Shown here piece after piece: positions 1 through 8,219 of a stretch of 9,359 bases of DNA. Location of the stretch: the NCBI GenBank assembly GCA_964424505.1, contig CAYRIQ010000027.1, positions 1-9,359 of the forward strand. The letters run 5' to 3'. Origin of the DNA: CAJBLF01 sp964424505 (GTDB lineage: Bacteria > Patescibacteriota > Gracilibacteria > Absconditabacterales > Absconditicoccaceae). The position numbers were made by a program, and so were the translations under genes. Numbering within the stretch: the stretch's first letter is position 1; each line of letters starts with the position of its first letter. Under the pieces are notes generated by a model. It saw only the letters and a program-made list of their open reading frames with translations, was not told the DNA's origin and did no database searches.

Positions 1-770
1 CACTTTTGTCTATTGCTAAAGATGCGAAACTTATCGGTTTTGATGTGGATGAGTTAATGTTAAAGAAGGCAGAATCTAGAATTCAGAACGCAGAATGAAA
101 TATTTCTGATAGAATAGAATATGTCCATGGAAATTATTCAGATATAAAAAATGTTTTGAATGGTAGGAAAGCAGATTTTATTCTCAATGATTTGGGAGTA
201 AATCTTGAACACTTCAAGGCTGTGGAACGTGGGTTTAGTATTAGAGGAATTGCCCCTTTGGATATGAGATTTGATACTTCACACACAATTACTGCAGCTA
301 ATATCCTTATGACTTACACGACAGATCAACTCAAATATATATTTGAACAATATGCAGATTTTTCTTCACCAAAAGCTCTTGAACTTGCTCAGCATATTAT
401 TACTACAAGGAAGCAAAAGCCAATCGTTACTACGCAGGATTTTAAATTGATTTTGAATGCGTGTGGGCTTGGAGATAAAGCGTGTACTGTGATATTTCAA
501 GCATTAAGAATTGAAACCAATAAAGAACTTGATAATCTGAAATTGTTTTTGTGATCGTTTCCAGAAACTTTGAATTCGGCTTGAAGATGTTTGATAATTA
601 CTTATCATAGTATTGAAGATAGATTGGTAAAACAAGCATTTAATACATTGGTTGTCACGTGAAAATATAGGTTAGTAAATAAAAAACCCATTATGCCAAA
701 CTACAAAGAAGTTGCCCTCAATAGAGCTTCAAGAAGTGCTAAGTTGAGAATTATAGAATTTATCGCTTAG
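1..770 (+). CDS. rsmH: RsmH (MraW) 16S rRNA (cytosine-1402 N4) methyltransferase, 3' part
   Basis: This is the C-terminal ~255 codons of the SAM-dependent enzyme that methylates N4 of C1402 in the 16S rRNA decoding centre. The 5' end lies outside the window, and the first complete codon is at base 3. Visible family motifs are GFDVDE (SAM-binding acidic strand), ADFILNDLGVN, ERGFSIR, PLDMRFD, ITYHSIEDRLVK and NRASRSAKLR just before the TAG stop. The SAM-binding glycine loop is missing with the N-terminus. Four in-frame TGA codons (96, 552, 582, 660) must be read as glycine; under the standard code only a 132-residue fragment would be called. In the dcw cluster rsmH usually precedes ftsL and ftsI, and a candidate ftsL follows here after 38 nt. 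The DLGV region is slightly divergent from typical RsmH, but the overall match is clear. Confidence 0.94.
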
Positions 771-808
771 TGGTTAGATCACCTACAGTATTTATATTTT
801 GGTAATAT

Positions 809-1180
809 ATGAAAACATTTGCCTTTATCCCTGGTCAAATGACCAAAGCGTATACATGAATTATAAATAAATATAAACGTTATGATACTATCGTTGAATT
901 GCTTAAAGTATCGTTTTTGTCTTTTTTTCTTATTGTTTGTGGATTTATTTATTTGTATTTTGTAAATATGTCTTCCACTCGTGGATATTTTCTTAAACAA
1001 GCTAATCAAGATATGGCTACAATTACTTTCCAATATGAAATATTAAAAACTAAACTTTTAGACTATAAACAACAAAACTGGAATGCTATCCAGTCTACGA
1101 GTTTTAAAAGAGAAGTTGTCGATGTAAATGCAGAAATTGTCCAGCTTCCTGGTCATATTACGTTGGGATTTTACCAATAA
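809..1180 (+). CDS. Small bitopic membrane protein, FtsL/DivIC-like
   Basis: This is a 123-residue protein: a short basic N-terminal tail, one strongly hydrophobic segment at about residues 34-53, then a polar helical stretch that could form a coiled coil. That architecture, and its position directly after rsmH, match FtsL, which bridges FtsB and the FtsW/FtsI septal synthase at the division site. FtsL sequences diverge too far for motif proof, so the call rests on topology and context. The ATG at 809 was chosen because it adds a cytoplasmic tail. It requires one TGA (857-859) read as Gly; the later TTG at 899 would start almost inside the membrane segment. No Shine-Dalgarno sequence is visible. 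It could instead be another DivIC-type or unrelated bitopic protein. No ftsI follows; the next gene is convergent. Confidence 0.6.
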
Positions 1181-1216
1181 ACAAAACAATTTTCCTGTTT
1201 TTGTAATTACTTTTTT
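1181..1216. terminator. Possible weak bidirectional terminator between convergent genes
   Basis: Just after the ftsL-like stop, ACAAAAC (1181-1187) can pair with GTTTTTGT (1197-1204) with one bulged T, leaving a 9-nt loop. A run of six T lies downstream at about 1211-1216. The stem is AT-rich and weak, and the T run is not adjacent. The site lies where the rsmH-ftsL transcript should meet the minus-strand glycosidase-like gene. Only the pairing is seen; terminator function is inferred. Confidence 0.25.
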
Positions 1217-1254
1217 CGATTGCCAATGGTTTGATTATTTATGGAGTTTCTATT

Positions 1255-1283
1255 TTGACAATAACTTATAAACTCTCTATAAT
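1255..1283 (+). promoter_or_regulatory. Perfect sigma70-type promoter directed antisense into the glycosidase-like gene
   Basis: TTGACA (1255-1260) and TATAAT (1278-1283) are separated by exactly 17 nt, matching the housekeeping-sigma consensus at 12 of 12 positions. Transcription would begin near 1290 on the plus strand. The site straddles the 3' end of the minus-strand gene that stops at 1266, so any transcript would be antisense to that gene. No plus-strand protein gene follows until 3111. An AT-rich hairpin around 1374-1394 might end a short transcript. The promoter match is seen; activity is inferred. Confidence 0.5.
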
Positions 1284-2324
1284 ATAAAGTTTAAATAATA
1301 ATTCTTTAATAAGTGCTAATTTTTGTGGATCGGCACTGATTTTTGGACTGTTTATGGCTGCACGTAATAGAGAAACAAAACTTCGTTTTTGTTTTGATCA
1401 TAATTTTTTGATAAATGTTTGTAGGGTATTATATAAGTTTTTGATTGTTTGTTGGTCCTGAGTAGTCAATATATATGTTGTTGGAGGAATATATGTTGTT
1501 TTGTATGATGGCGTAGTTGTGGTCAGATTTTCATATTGTTGTTTGGTTACTACAACGAATGCATCCATAATTTTTGTTCTTGGTCCCTGATCCAAAACAA
1601 ACCCAGAATATATCATTCCAATGCTGTTTCCTGCATCGAGATTCATTGCATTTCGACAGTTAAAGTTTTTTTTGAGGTAGGTTGCCATATCCAGCAATGT
1701 TATACCTCCAATCACTCACATATATATTGTTGTTTTGTCTTGTGTTGAACAAATAAATGTTTTGTTGCCAGCTGTTTTCATCTTTTTGTCGATATAATTT
1801 GTATATCCATTCATTACGTCTTCTCCTTCGTATAAAAAGACGGGAAAATTTCATAAACCAAAATATAATGAATCAAACTTTTCTTTGTCAGGTTTCATCC
1901 AAATACCTACGTCGTATAATTTGCCTAAATTGTTTTGGGCTAATAATGGTTCTCATTGTTTATTAAAACCAAAAACCATTCTAATGCTTGTGTCTGGTCG
2001 GTAAGCACTCCAATCTTTACCATTTCACATATATATCCTTTCTGAAATTGTATGAGTAACTCCATTGCATTGTGTGTAATCATCAGGACAGAAAAATACT
2101 CCGTTGACTGCAGTATCTCCACCTACTTTTGTGGTTAGTTCTTTGAGTGTTTCTCCTCACTCTCCGGCAGGAGAACTAACAATATAATGTTCTCCATCTA
2201 GTACCACTTTGATTACTCTTACGGGCTTTTTGTCTATATTTTCTATAATTAATTCTTTATAAGCAAAACTATATCACCATGATAATAAAAGAAGTCCTAA
2301 AAATATAATTTGTTTACTTTTCAT
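1266..2324 (-). CDS. Secreted phosphodiester-glycosidase-like protein (DUF2233/NAGPA domain)
   Basis: This 352-residue protein begins with a signal peptide or membrane anchor (basic MKSK, then a hydrophobic stretch to about residue 21). The body resembles the NAGPA/DUF2233 fold: TAVNGVFF at 71-78, GGITLLDMA from 206, and NLDAGNS at 228-234, corresponding to the family's GG-T-L-EMA and NLDGGxS motifs. Family members cleave phosphodiester-linked sugars; the substrate here is unknown. After about residue 260 comes a Thr/Pro-rich linker (TTTTPSY, YIPPTTY) and a roughly 80-residue basic helical tail. Seven in-frame TGA are read as Gly, the last joining the tail to the domain. The gene starts 26 nt after def on the same strand and was probably co-transcribed with it. 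The catalytic motif departs from the usual NLDGGGSS, so activity is uncertain. Confidence 0.8.
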
Positions 2325-2350
2325 GTATGGTTTTTAAAATAAAAGTATCT

Positions 2351-2854
2351 CTATGTGGTTTTTTTAGATTTTTTGGTAATTTTATCCATAAATAACACTC
2401 AATCCAGATGATCTATTTCATGTTGGATAATAACTGCGTTAAATTCTTTATATTTTTTTGTGTGCTTTTTCCCAGTTATGTCCATAAATACTACGGTAAT
2501 GTTTTTATGTCTTTTGACTGTTCCTGTACAGTTTGGTAATGAAATACATGCTTCTTCCCGTACGATACTTTCCTTGGATGTTTCTATAATATTGGGATTT
2601 ATCATAATCGTTTCACTTAATAATTTATCTTTAGTTCTTTTTTTTTCTCGTTGGCTGGTGGCAATAATTCTAATGTTTTCGCCTACTTGTGGTGCAGCCA
2701 ATCATACTCCTTTATGTTGCCACATAAGTAGCATAAGTTTATGACAAAACTCTACCACTTCCTGTGTTATTTCTTGAATTTCTTCAGAAATATTTCTGAG
2801 GATTGGATTGTTCATACCTGTTTGAATTTGTTTGATAGGATATTTTGTTTTCAT
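2351..2854 (-). CDS. def: Peptide deformylase
   Basis: A 167-residue, normal-length cytoplasmic metalloenzyme that removes the N-formyl group from nascent proteins. All three active-site motifs are visible: GVGLAAPQVG (49-58, motif 1), EEACISLP (100-107, motif 2 with the metal-ligand Cys103), and HEIDHLDG (145-152, motif 3 with the two His ligands and catalytic Glu146). Motif 2 has Ala in place of the usual Gly of EGCLS. The second Gly of GVGL and the final Gly of HLDG are TGA codons; without recoding the protein would lose its first 51 residues and its C-terminus. The ATG at 2854 gives the typical N-terminal helix and has no Shine-Dalgarno sequence. The gene diverges from tRNA-Ser and lies 26 nt upstream of the glycosidase-like gene. 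It contains one CGA (residue 69) and one CGG (residue 99). Confidence 0.96.
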
Positions 2855-2962
2855 CTATTTTGTAAATTTTTTCAGATAAAATATAGGTTTTTCTTATAAA
2901 AATTATCTAATCATTTATGACTTGAAAATCAACGGCAAATAATTACTATTTTTGTCTATACG

Positions 2963-2991
2963 TATTCAACCACCTAAAAAAACCTTATAAT
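2963..2991 (+). promoter_or_regulatory. Probable promoter of tRNA-Ser
   Basis: A perfect TATAAT (2986-2991) lies 10 nt before the tRNA 5' end. A poor -35 (TATTCA, 2963-2968) sits 17 nt upstream of it. Transcription would start at or within a few bases of the mature tRNA end, leaving almost no 5' leader for RNase P to remove. The -10 is clear; the -35 is weak. Confidence 0.45.
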
Positions 2992-3001
2992 TTGTTGTTG
3001 T

Positions 3002-3091
3002 GGAGAGATGGCAGAGTGGTTGAATGCAGCTGCCTTGAAAGCAGCCGTTCGGGCAACCGGACCGTGGGTTCAAATCCCACTCTCTCCGCCA
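3002..3091 (+). tRNA. tRNA-Ser(UGA), CCA encoded
   Basis: This is a complete class II tRNA. The acceptor stem GGAGAGA pairs with TCTCTCC, followed by discriminator G and encoded CCA (3089-3091). The anticodon stem GCTGC/GCAGC encloses the loop CTTGAAA, giving anticodon UGA at 3036-3038. The long variable arm GTTCGG-GCAA-CCGGAC and the GTTCAAAT T-loop are typical of tRNA-Ser. It decodes UCA (and related UCN) as serine. It is not the tRNA that reads UGA as glycine, which would need anticodon UCA. Confidence 0.97.
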
Positions 3092-3110
3092 TTTATTATT
3101 CTTATCTTGT

Positions 3111-4199
3111 ATGATAAAGTTTAATCGTGTCAATTACTTTAAATTTATTTTGTCGTTATGTTTTATTGTGTTTTTCATTTTTGTTATTGCAAATGCAGAT
3201 TTGTTTGACAAATGAGAAGAACAACTTGCTATTAGTTCTACTTTTATTCAAGGTGATGATGGCTCTTCTTATGAAATCAATCTCGACAATATTAGTGTTG
3301 ATGTAGATGATAATGCTAATGGAATCATCCAATATACAGTACAGAACTGAGATACTTTATTAAAAATTGCGGGTGTCTTTTGAACTACGGTTTCTACTAT
3401 ACAAAAAGAAAATAACCTTAAAAACGATAGTTTAGAGCCAGGTAAATTACTAAAAATATCTAGTCAAATAGATGGTGTTGTCTATACTGTAAAAAATAAA
3501 ACTAATGTAGTTGTTTTTGCAAATACATATAATCTTAATCTCCAGGATTTGATGACGCTCAATTATATTCAGGATGAGTCAGAAATTCTTGGTCCTGATC
3601 AAGAACTTTTCATCAATATTTCTAAAGAAAGAGCTTATGAATTAGGGCTTTTTGAAAGACCAAAACCAGAAATTATTCCAAAGTCTACTATTAGCTATAG
3701 ACCGATTATCAATAAATCTACAAAAACCATTTCAAAAACAATAAAGCAAGGGCTTTTCGTTTCTGAAGATGATGAGTGAAATGATTCTATTGCTGATACT
3801 AAGAGTACTATTATTTCTAAATGGACGTATACTAAAAAGATAAAAAATAGTTTTGCTGTAGGATATTGTACGTGGTATGCAGCAATAAAGAGTCCAAATA
3901 TTTTCCCGTATATTAGTGAAACAACTCAAGATAGGCCTTTTGGTGGAGATGCACGTGAATGGTGTGCCAATGCAAAAGCTGCTGGATTGAGAGTTTGACA
4001 AAAGCCAGCTGTGGGAGCAATCATCGTTTATAAAAAATTAAGATCAAGTGCTGGACATGTGGGGAAGGTCATCCAGTTAGAACTGGACAATTGAAAAATG
4101 ATTATAGAAGATATGAACTTTTTGGGTAAATTTGTCGTAACTCAACGTCGAGAAAAAACGAACAATAGCAAGATTAGTTGTTATATCTATGGAAAATAA
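3111..4199 (+). CDS. Secreted peptidoglycan hydrolase, LysM-LysM-CHAP
   Basis: This 362-residue protein has an N-terminal signal or anchor segment (hydrophobic, about residues 11-29). A clear LysM repeat follows (YTVQNGDTLLKIA, from residue 75), then a second, degenerate LysM-like repeat (YTVKN, from 125), a Lys/Ser/Thr-rich linker and a C-terminal CHAP domain. LysM binds the peptidoglycan glycan chain; CHAP enzymes cut peptide or amide bonds in it. The expected CHAP residues are present: Cys253 in GYCTWY, His316 in AGHVGKV, and the EDMN acidic/Asn site at 333-336. Six in-frame TGA are read as Gly, including one in the LysM NGDT motif. It starts 20 nt after tRNA-Ser with no terminator between, and precedes a wall synthase gene, so it probably acts in wall remodelling or daughter-cell separation. 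A CGA codon (4149-4151) sits where CHAP proteins often have an aromatic residue. Confidence 0.9.
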
Positions 4200-4212
4200 T
4201 TTTTAAAGGATC

Positions 4213-4221
4213 TGATATAAT
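4213..4221 (+). promoter_or_regulatory. Extended -10 promoter candidate for the penicillin-binding protein gene
   Basis: TGATATAAT matches the extended -10 consensus TGNTATAAT, with no recognisable -35 at the right distance. It lies in the 115-nt gap between the CHAP hydrolase and the penicillin-binding protein gene and would give a leader of roughly 85-90 nt. A separate TTGACT (4256-4261) lacks a convincing -10. I see no strong terminator in the same gap. Confidence 0.4.
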
Positions 4222-4314
4222 AATCTTAGTATTAATAGTTGATTTTTTTGTAAAATTGACTACTAAGGTTCTTATATGTAGATCTTTTTTACTTATATAA
4301 AAATATTGATTCTT

Positions 4315-7300
4315 ATGAGTTATTTTAATCAAAAAAGACTTTATTCTCCAAATTTTAGTTGATGAAACTATTCGTCTCATCAACATCGCCAGCCAAATAA
4401 AAAAAAGAAAATGTTTTTTTGGCTTTTGGTATTGTTTGTTTTTTGTTTTTTTGTGTTTGGTTTTTGGTTTACTAGAAATATATTGATCGATTTACCAGAT
4501 GTGAGTAAAATTAAAGATATGGTATTCAATGAAGCTACGGTTATACAGGATAGAAATTGAGAAACTCTTTATAAGCTTTTTGAAGAAAATAGAGAATATG
4601 TATCGTATTCGTGAATTTCTCAAAATATGGTACATGCTATTGTGGCTCTTGAAGATCAACGTTATCGAGAGCATAATGGTTTGGATGCTTTGGGAATGGT
4701 GAGAGCTGCTTTTAGTGCTGTTCTCAATCCTGGCTCTAGAGTCCAATGAGCATCTACTATTTCTCAGCAACTTATCAGAAATCTTCTTTTGACTAAAGAT
4801 AGAAAAATTACTAGAAAAATTAAAGAAATCCTTCTTACGAGTAAACTTGGTGGTGTGTTGGAAAAAATGATTCGTAAAGAAAATAGTAATCTTTCCAATG
4901 CAGAGATTCGTAAAGAAATGAAAACGAGGACACTTGAATTATATTTAAATTATATTTCGTTTTGAAATAATGCTTTTGGTGTGGAAGCTGCAGCAAAAAC
5001 ATATTTTGATAAATCTGCTAAAGATTTGACGGTTTTGGAATCGGCTATTCTTGCTTCTATTCCTAAGTGACCTTCTTTATACAATCCTTATAAAAACAGA
5101 GATTTGGTTGTTGGTATGTTTACTGTGAAAGATAAATATGGTAATCCTGTTGTGTTTTCTGGAGATGTGCAAAAAGCAGTGACCGATAAATTTACTCAAA
5201 TACTCAATGATGCTAATCTGTCCAATAAAAAAAGCAATAATGCTGTGGTAAAATTTATTGATGGTATATGATCTTTTACTATCAATATTTCTGGAAATGT
5301 TCTTGATGTAAAATATAAAAATGGTAGAAAAGATTTAGCTTTGGATAGAATGTATGAAGATGGATATATTACAGAAAAAGAGCTTAAAGAAGCTATAACA
5401 CAAGGTATTAGTTACGTATTTCGTAAAAATGTTTTTCCTATAAAGGCGCCACATTTTGTGCAATGGATTATTGAAGAACTCGAAAAAACATATGGTTCTG
5501 GTACGTTAAATAAGTGAGGATTTGTGGTTAAAACCACTTTAGATAGTAAAATTCAACAAGTAGCCGAAGATGCTATTATTACCAACAATGCGGTTATTCA
5601 AGATAATGGTGCTAATAATAGTGCTATGATTTATCTAGATACTAAAAATGGTGATGTGCTTGCATATGTAGGTTCCATAGATTATTTTAATCAAACAATT
5701 CAGTGACAAAATGATATGGTAAGAAGACCAAGACAAACTGGTTCTTCCATAAAGCCGTTTATTTATGCATTGGCGCTGGAAAAGCTTCCATTGACTATTG
5801 ATTCCCCTATTTATGATATTCCTTTTAACATATGATGAGATCAGCCAAATAATGCTGATAATAAATTTGAATGAATGTTGCCTCTTAAAAAAGCTCTTGG
5901 ACATAGTAGAAATATTCCTTCAGCAAAAGTTATCACTGCGCTTGGAGGTGAGGTAGTAGCTAAACCTTTTCTTAAAAAATTATGACTTAATTCTCTTTCT
6001 GATAATGTAGAGTATGGTTATCCACTAGCACTTGGTGCTGGAGAAGTGACTATGCTTGAGTTTGCTAATGCGTACTCATATTTGACGACCGCTACTCCTG
6101 CAGTTATCAATCCAATTTTGGAAATTAAATCGAGAGATGGTTCTATTCTCTATCAAAGAACGGGACAAAATTTACAACCAGAAGTAATAAAACCGTGAGT
6201 TATTTCTCTTATTTGGAAAATTTTGTCTGATACAGCAAATAGAATCCCTGGTTGGGAAAATAAGTTTACGGTAAGTGGACTTAAATATGCTCTTAAAACA
6301 TGAACTTCCAATGCAAAAACTGATAAAGGAAATCGTGCAAGAGATGGTTGGCTTGCTGCATATACACCAAGTAAAGTGATGCTTTTCTGGGCTGGAAATG
6401 CTGATGGTACACCAATGAATACCAATGCATTTTGATGAACTATTCATGCAAATCCTGTAAAAAAAATATTTTCTTGGTTGCTCAAAAACAATTATATTGC
6501 TAATGAATCTATTCCTGAAGTAGATTTGATGAGCGTATCTATTTCTAAAATTTCTGGAAAAGCGTCTACTGCTTCTACTCCTTCAGAATTTGTAATTAGT
6601 TCGTTGAAATATAAAAATTCTCCAGGGTTGGCTGAAGATAAATGAGCTACAGCTATCAAGTTTGATGGTTTGTGTAATGGTCTATTGAGTCCCTATACAG
6701 CGCCTGGTGATCTCAAAAACTGATATATTATTGCTCCGACTACATTTATGCCAAATGGAATGGATTTATCTGAGATTACTCAACGATGGAAAGAATCTTC
6801 CGCTTTTGTTTCTGGTGGGGTTGCTTCTTTAGGAACATCGTTTTCTAGTGGAAGGGTTGCCTACACTTTTAATAATATTTTTGTTGAGGCGCCTATTCAA
6901 ATGTGTCCAGGGAGAGATGAAAAACCTGATACAAATATACAAATAAATCTTTCTTCTCCTATAACTTCTGCTACAATAAATTCTCAATTTACACTTTCTT
7001 ATTCCATTACTGGGCCAAAAAACATTAGAAGAATTATGGTTCTTTTGGATAAAAAACAGATTGGCCTGTTTGAATATACCCAATGAGACACAAAAAACAT
7101 TACTGACACTAAACAAGTAACCGTTAGTTGAACTGGATTTAAAAATTGAACTTATACTTTAGAACTTGTTGCTTTTGATTTTGCATGATTTTCTAATAAA
7201 ACAAGTATACCAGTGACACTGTCTCTTGGTGCTTCTATAGATACTATTGCACCCAAAATTGTAACATCTTCTATTAAAATTACTAAAAATTCTGATGGAA

Positions 7301-7509
7301 CTTATACGGTTATTCTTCCTCTTGATGAAGCATCTTGACTTTCACGAGGAAAAATAATGAGAAATGGTATATCTTTGTATGAATATAAAAAAGGAAACAC
7401 TGCAAATTTCACTATAGATGCTCTTGGCCCTATTGTGGTAAATGCTCAAGATACCTTTAAAAATACTCTCAATCAAACGATTGATTTAAATACTTATTTT
7501 GTTCAATAA
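4315..7509 (+). CDS. Class A penicillin-binding protein (GT51 transglycosylase + transpeptidase) with Ig-like C-terminal extension
   Basis: This 1064-residue bifunctional synthase polymerises lipid II into glycan strands and cross-links them outside the membrane. A basic cytoplasmic tail ends in KKKK, followed by a membrane helix at about residues 33-55. The GT51 domain shows EDQRY-x-EHNG (catalytic Glu113) and GASTISQQL (145-153). The transpeptidase domain shows SSIK with nucleophile Ser477 and Lys480, SRN (531-533) and KTG (661-663). The roughly 180 C-terminal residues look like beta-rich Ig/Fn3-type modules, making it longer than usual PBP1 proteins. About 25 in-frame TGA are read as Gly, including those in GASTI and KTG. 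The ATG at 4315 is the only ATG between the upstream TAG (4279) and the membrane helix that keeps the tail; ATG 4411 is an alternative. It follows the CHAP hydrolase, pairing wall synthesis with wall cleavage. Confidence 0.96.
4359..4381 (+). repeat. Hairpin near the start of the penicillin-binding protein gene
   Basis: TGATGA and TCATCA form perfect outer arms. After one mismatch, AC pairs with GT around a 5-nt loop. The left arm is also the TGA-TGA (Gly-Gly) pair of the cytoplasmic tail. The hairpin falls about 45 nt inside the reading frame and could affect translation of the 5' end. The pairing is seen; any role is speculative. Confidence 0.3.
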
Positions 7510-7545
7510 CATTATTTTTCATTAGAATTTAAGGCATAATTATTG
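7504..7545. terminator. Weak inverted repeat between convergent genes
   Basis: CAATAA-(CA)-TTAT at 7504-7515 can pair with ATAATTATTG at 7536-7545, giving ten pairs with a 2-nt bulge and a 20-nt loop. It overlaps the stop codon of the penicillin-binding protein gene and lies in the short gap before the convergent nucleotidyltransferase gene. It lacks GC pairs and a good T run, so terminator function is doubtful. Confidence 0.2.
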
Positions 7546-7582
7546 TGAATTTATTTGTTCGATCTTATGTATTGCAGAGAGA

Positions 7583-7999
7583 TTATTTTTGATTTTTTTC
7601 GTATTCTGATAATAATTGTAAGTCTTTAATGTCTTTTTCCCTGCCCATTTTAGATTTCCGTTCTTTAAAATATTTTGAATTAATAAATGGCAATCAGTTT
7701 ATAATATCTGCAGAGTCTATCATATTGTTTTCTTGTCAGTACAAATATATTCAGTCTTTAAAAATTTCAATTCATTTATCGTCAAATCTAATAACTTCAT
7801 CTCCATCTTTACGATCTAGATTAGCTAAGACTATATTTTTTGGATATTTTTGAATCAAACTATCTCGTAATTCCTTTTTAACAAGGATATCAATATCATT
7901 AGCTTCCCTTATTCATTTTATACTTAAAAAACCACTTCCTACAATGACATATTTTCAAATTGGCAAATTCAAAAACTTTAGTGAATCAAAATTAGACAT
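7583..7999 (-). CDS. Small nucleotidyltransferase-fold protein
   Basis: This 138-residue protein appears only when six TGA are read as Gly; under the standard code it vanishes and an opposite-strand shadow frame looks longer. The N-terminal part fits the minimal nucleotidyltransferase pattern: a strand leading to GSG (21-23), then DID (35-37) as the metal-binding acidic pair, with IEIF (Glu78) as a candidate third acidic site. A basic KMGREKDIKDL segment (117-127) near the C-terminus resembles the R-x-KD helix common in this superfamily. Relatives include MNT-type antitoxins and uncharacterised CPR proteins; the substrate is unknown. No HEPN toxin partner is adjacent. The next gene upstream on the same strand is a Fic protein, 220 nt away. 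It carries one CGA (residue 45) and one CGG (residue 114). Confidence 0.75.
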
Positions 8000-8219
8000 T
8001 AAATTTATTATGGAATAAAAAAATCAAAAATAAATTTCGCCCTATAATTGAATCAGACGACATTCCATCCTTGTCTGACGTGTGCATCTTTGCATGTTTA
8101 GACTGGATGTGTTGTATATTCTTACGAGTGTATCTTATAAGGTCAGCATATATTTTCCTGTTACCGGACTAAAGTCTTATTTGAATGGGGTGTTTTTTCT
8201 ATCTAAGTCTCGGTGTTTT
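8000..8219. other. 220-nt gap between Fic and nucleotidyltransferase genes, hairpins present, no gene called
   Basis: No convincing protein or known RNA gene was found. It holds a perfect 6-bp inverted repeat TCAGAC (8053-8058) / GTCTGA (8073-8078) with a 14-nt loop, a short TGCA-TCTT-TGCA hairpin, and GACT-AA-AGTC near 8168. A TATAAT (8043-8048, plus strand) has no matching -35. On the minus strand an open frame of about 60 codons runs without TAA or TAG into the start of the nucleotidyltransferase gene, with ATG only midway. The gap presumably carries the nucleotidyltransferase promoter, which I could not identify. Confidence 0.5.

Noticed and set aside
899..1180. Shorter start (TTG at 899) for the ftsL-like gene
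   Set aside because: It would remove the basic cytoplasmic tail and start almost in the membrane segment; the in-frame ATG at 809 is better once TGA 857 is Gly.
2460..2744. Plus-strand open frame of 94 codons
   Set aside because: It lies opposite peptide deformylase, whose three motifs are intact on the minus strand.
3036..3038. tRNA with the letters UGA in its anticodon, tempting as the recoded UGA-reading tRNA
   Set aside because: Anticodon UGA pairs with codon UCA, and the long variable arm marks tRNA-Ser. Reading UGA needs anticodon UCA, which is not in this window.
4256..4281. TTGACT as a -35 for the penicillin-binding protein gene
   Set aside because: At 16-18 nt spacing only TAGATC-like sequence is found, a poor -10; the extended -10 at 4213-4221 is the better candidate.
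4315..7509. TGA codons as selenocysteine or readthrough sites
   Set aside because: They are numerous, occur in every gene but serve at conserved glycine positions such as KTG, and no SECIS-like context is apparent.
7629..7853. Plus-strand open frame of 74 codons after the penicillin-binding protein
   Set aside because: It is the reverse side of the table-25 nucleotidyltransferase gene and has no family signature; its phenylalanine/serine-rich content is what an antisense shadow gives.
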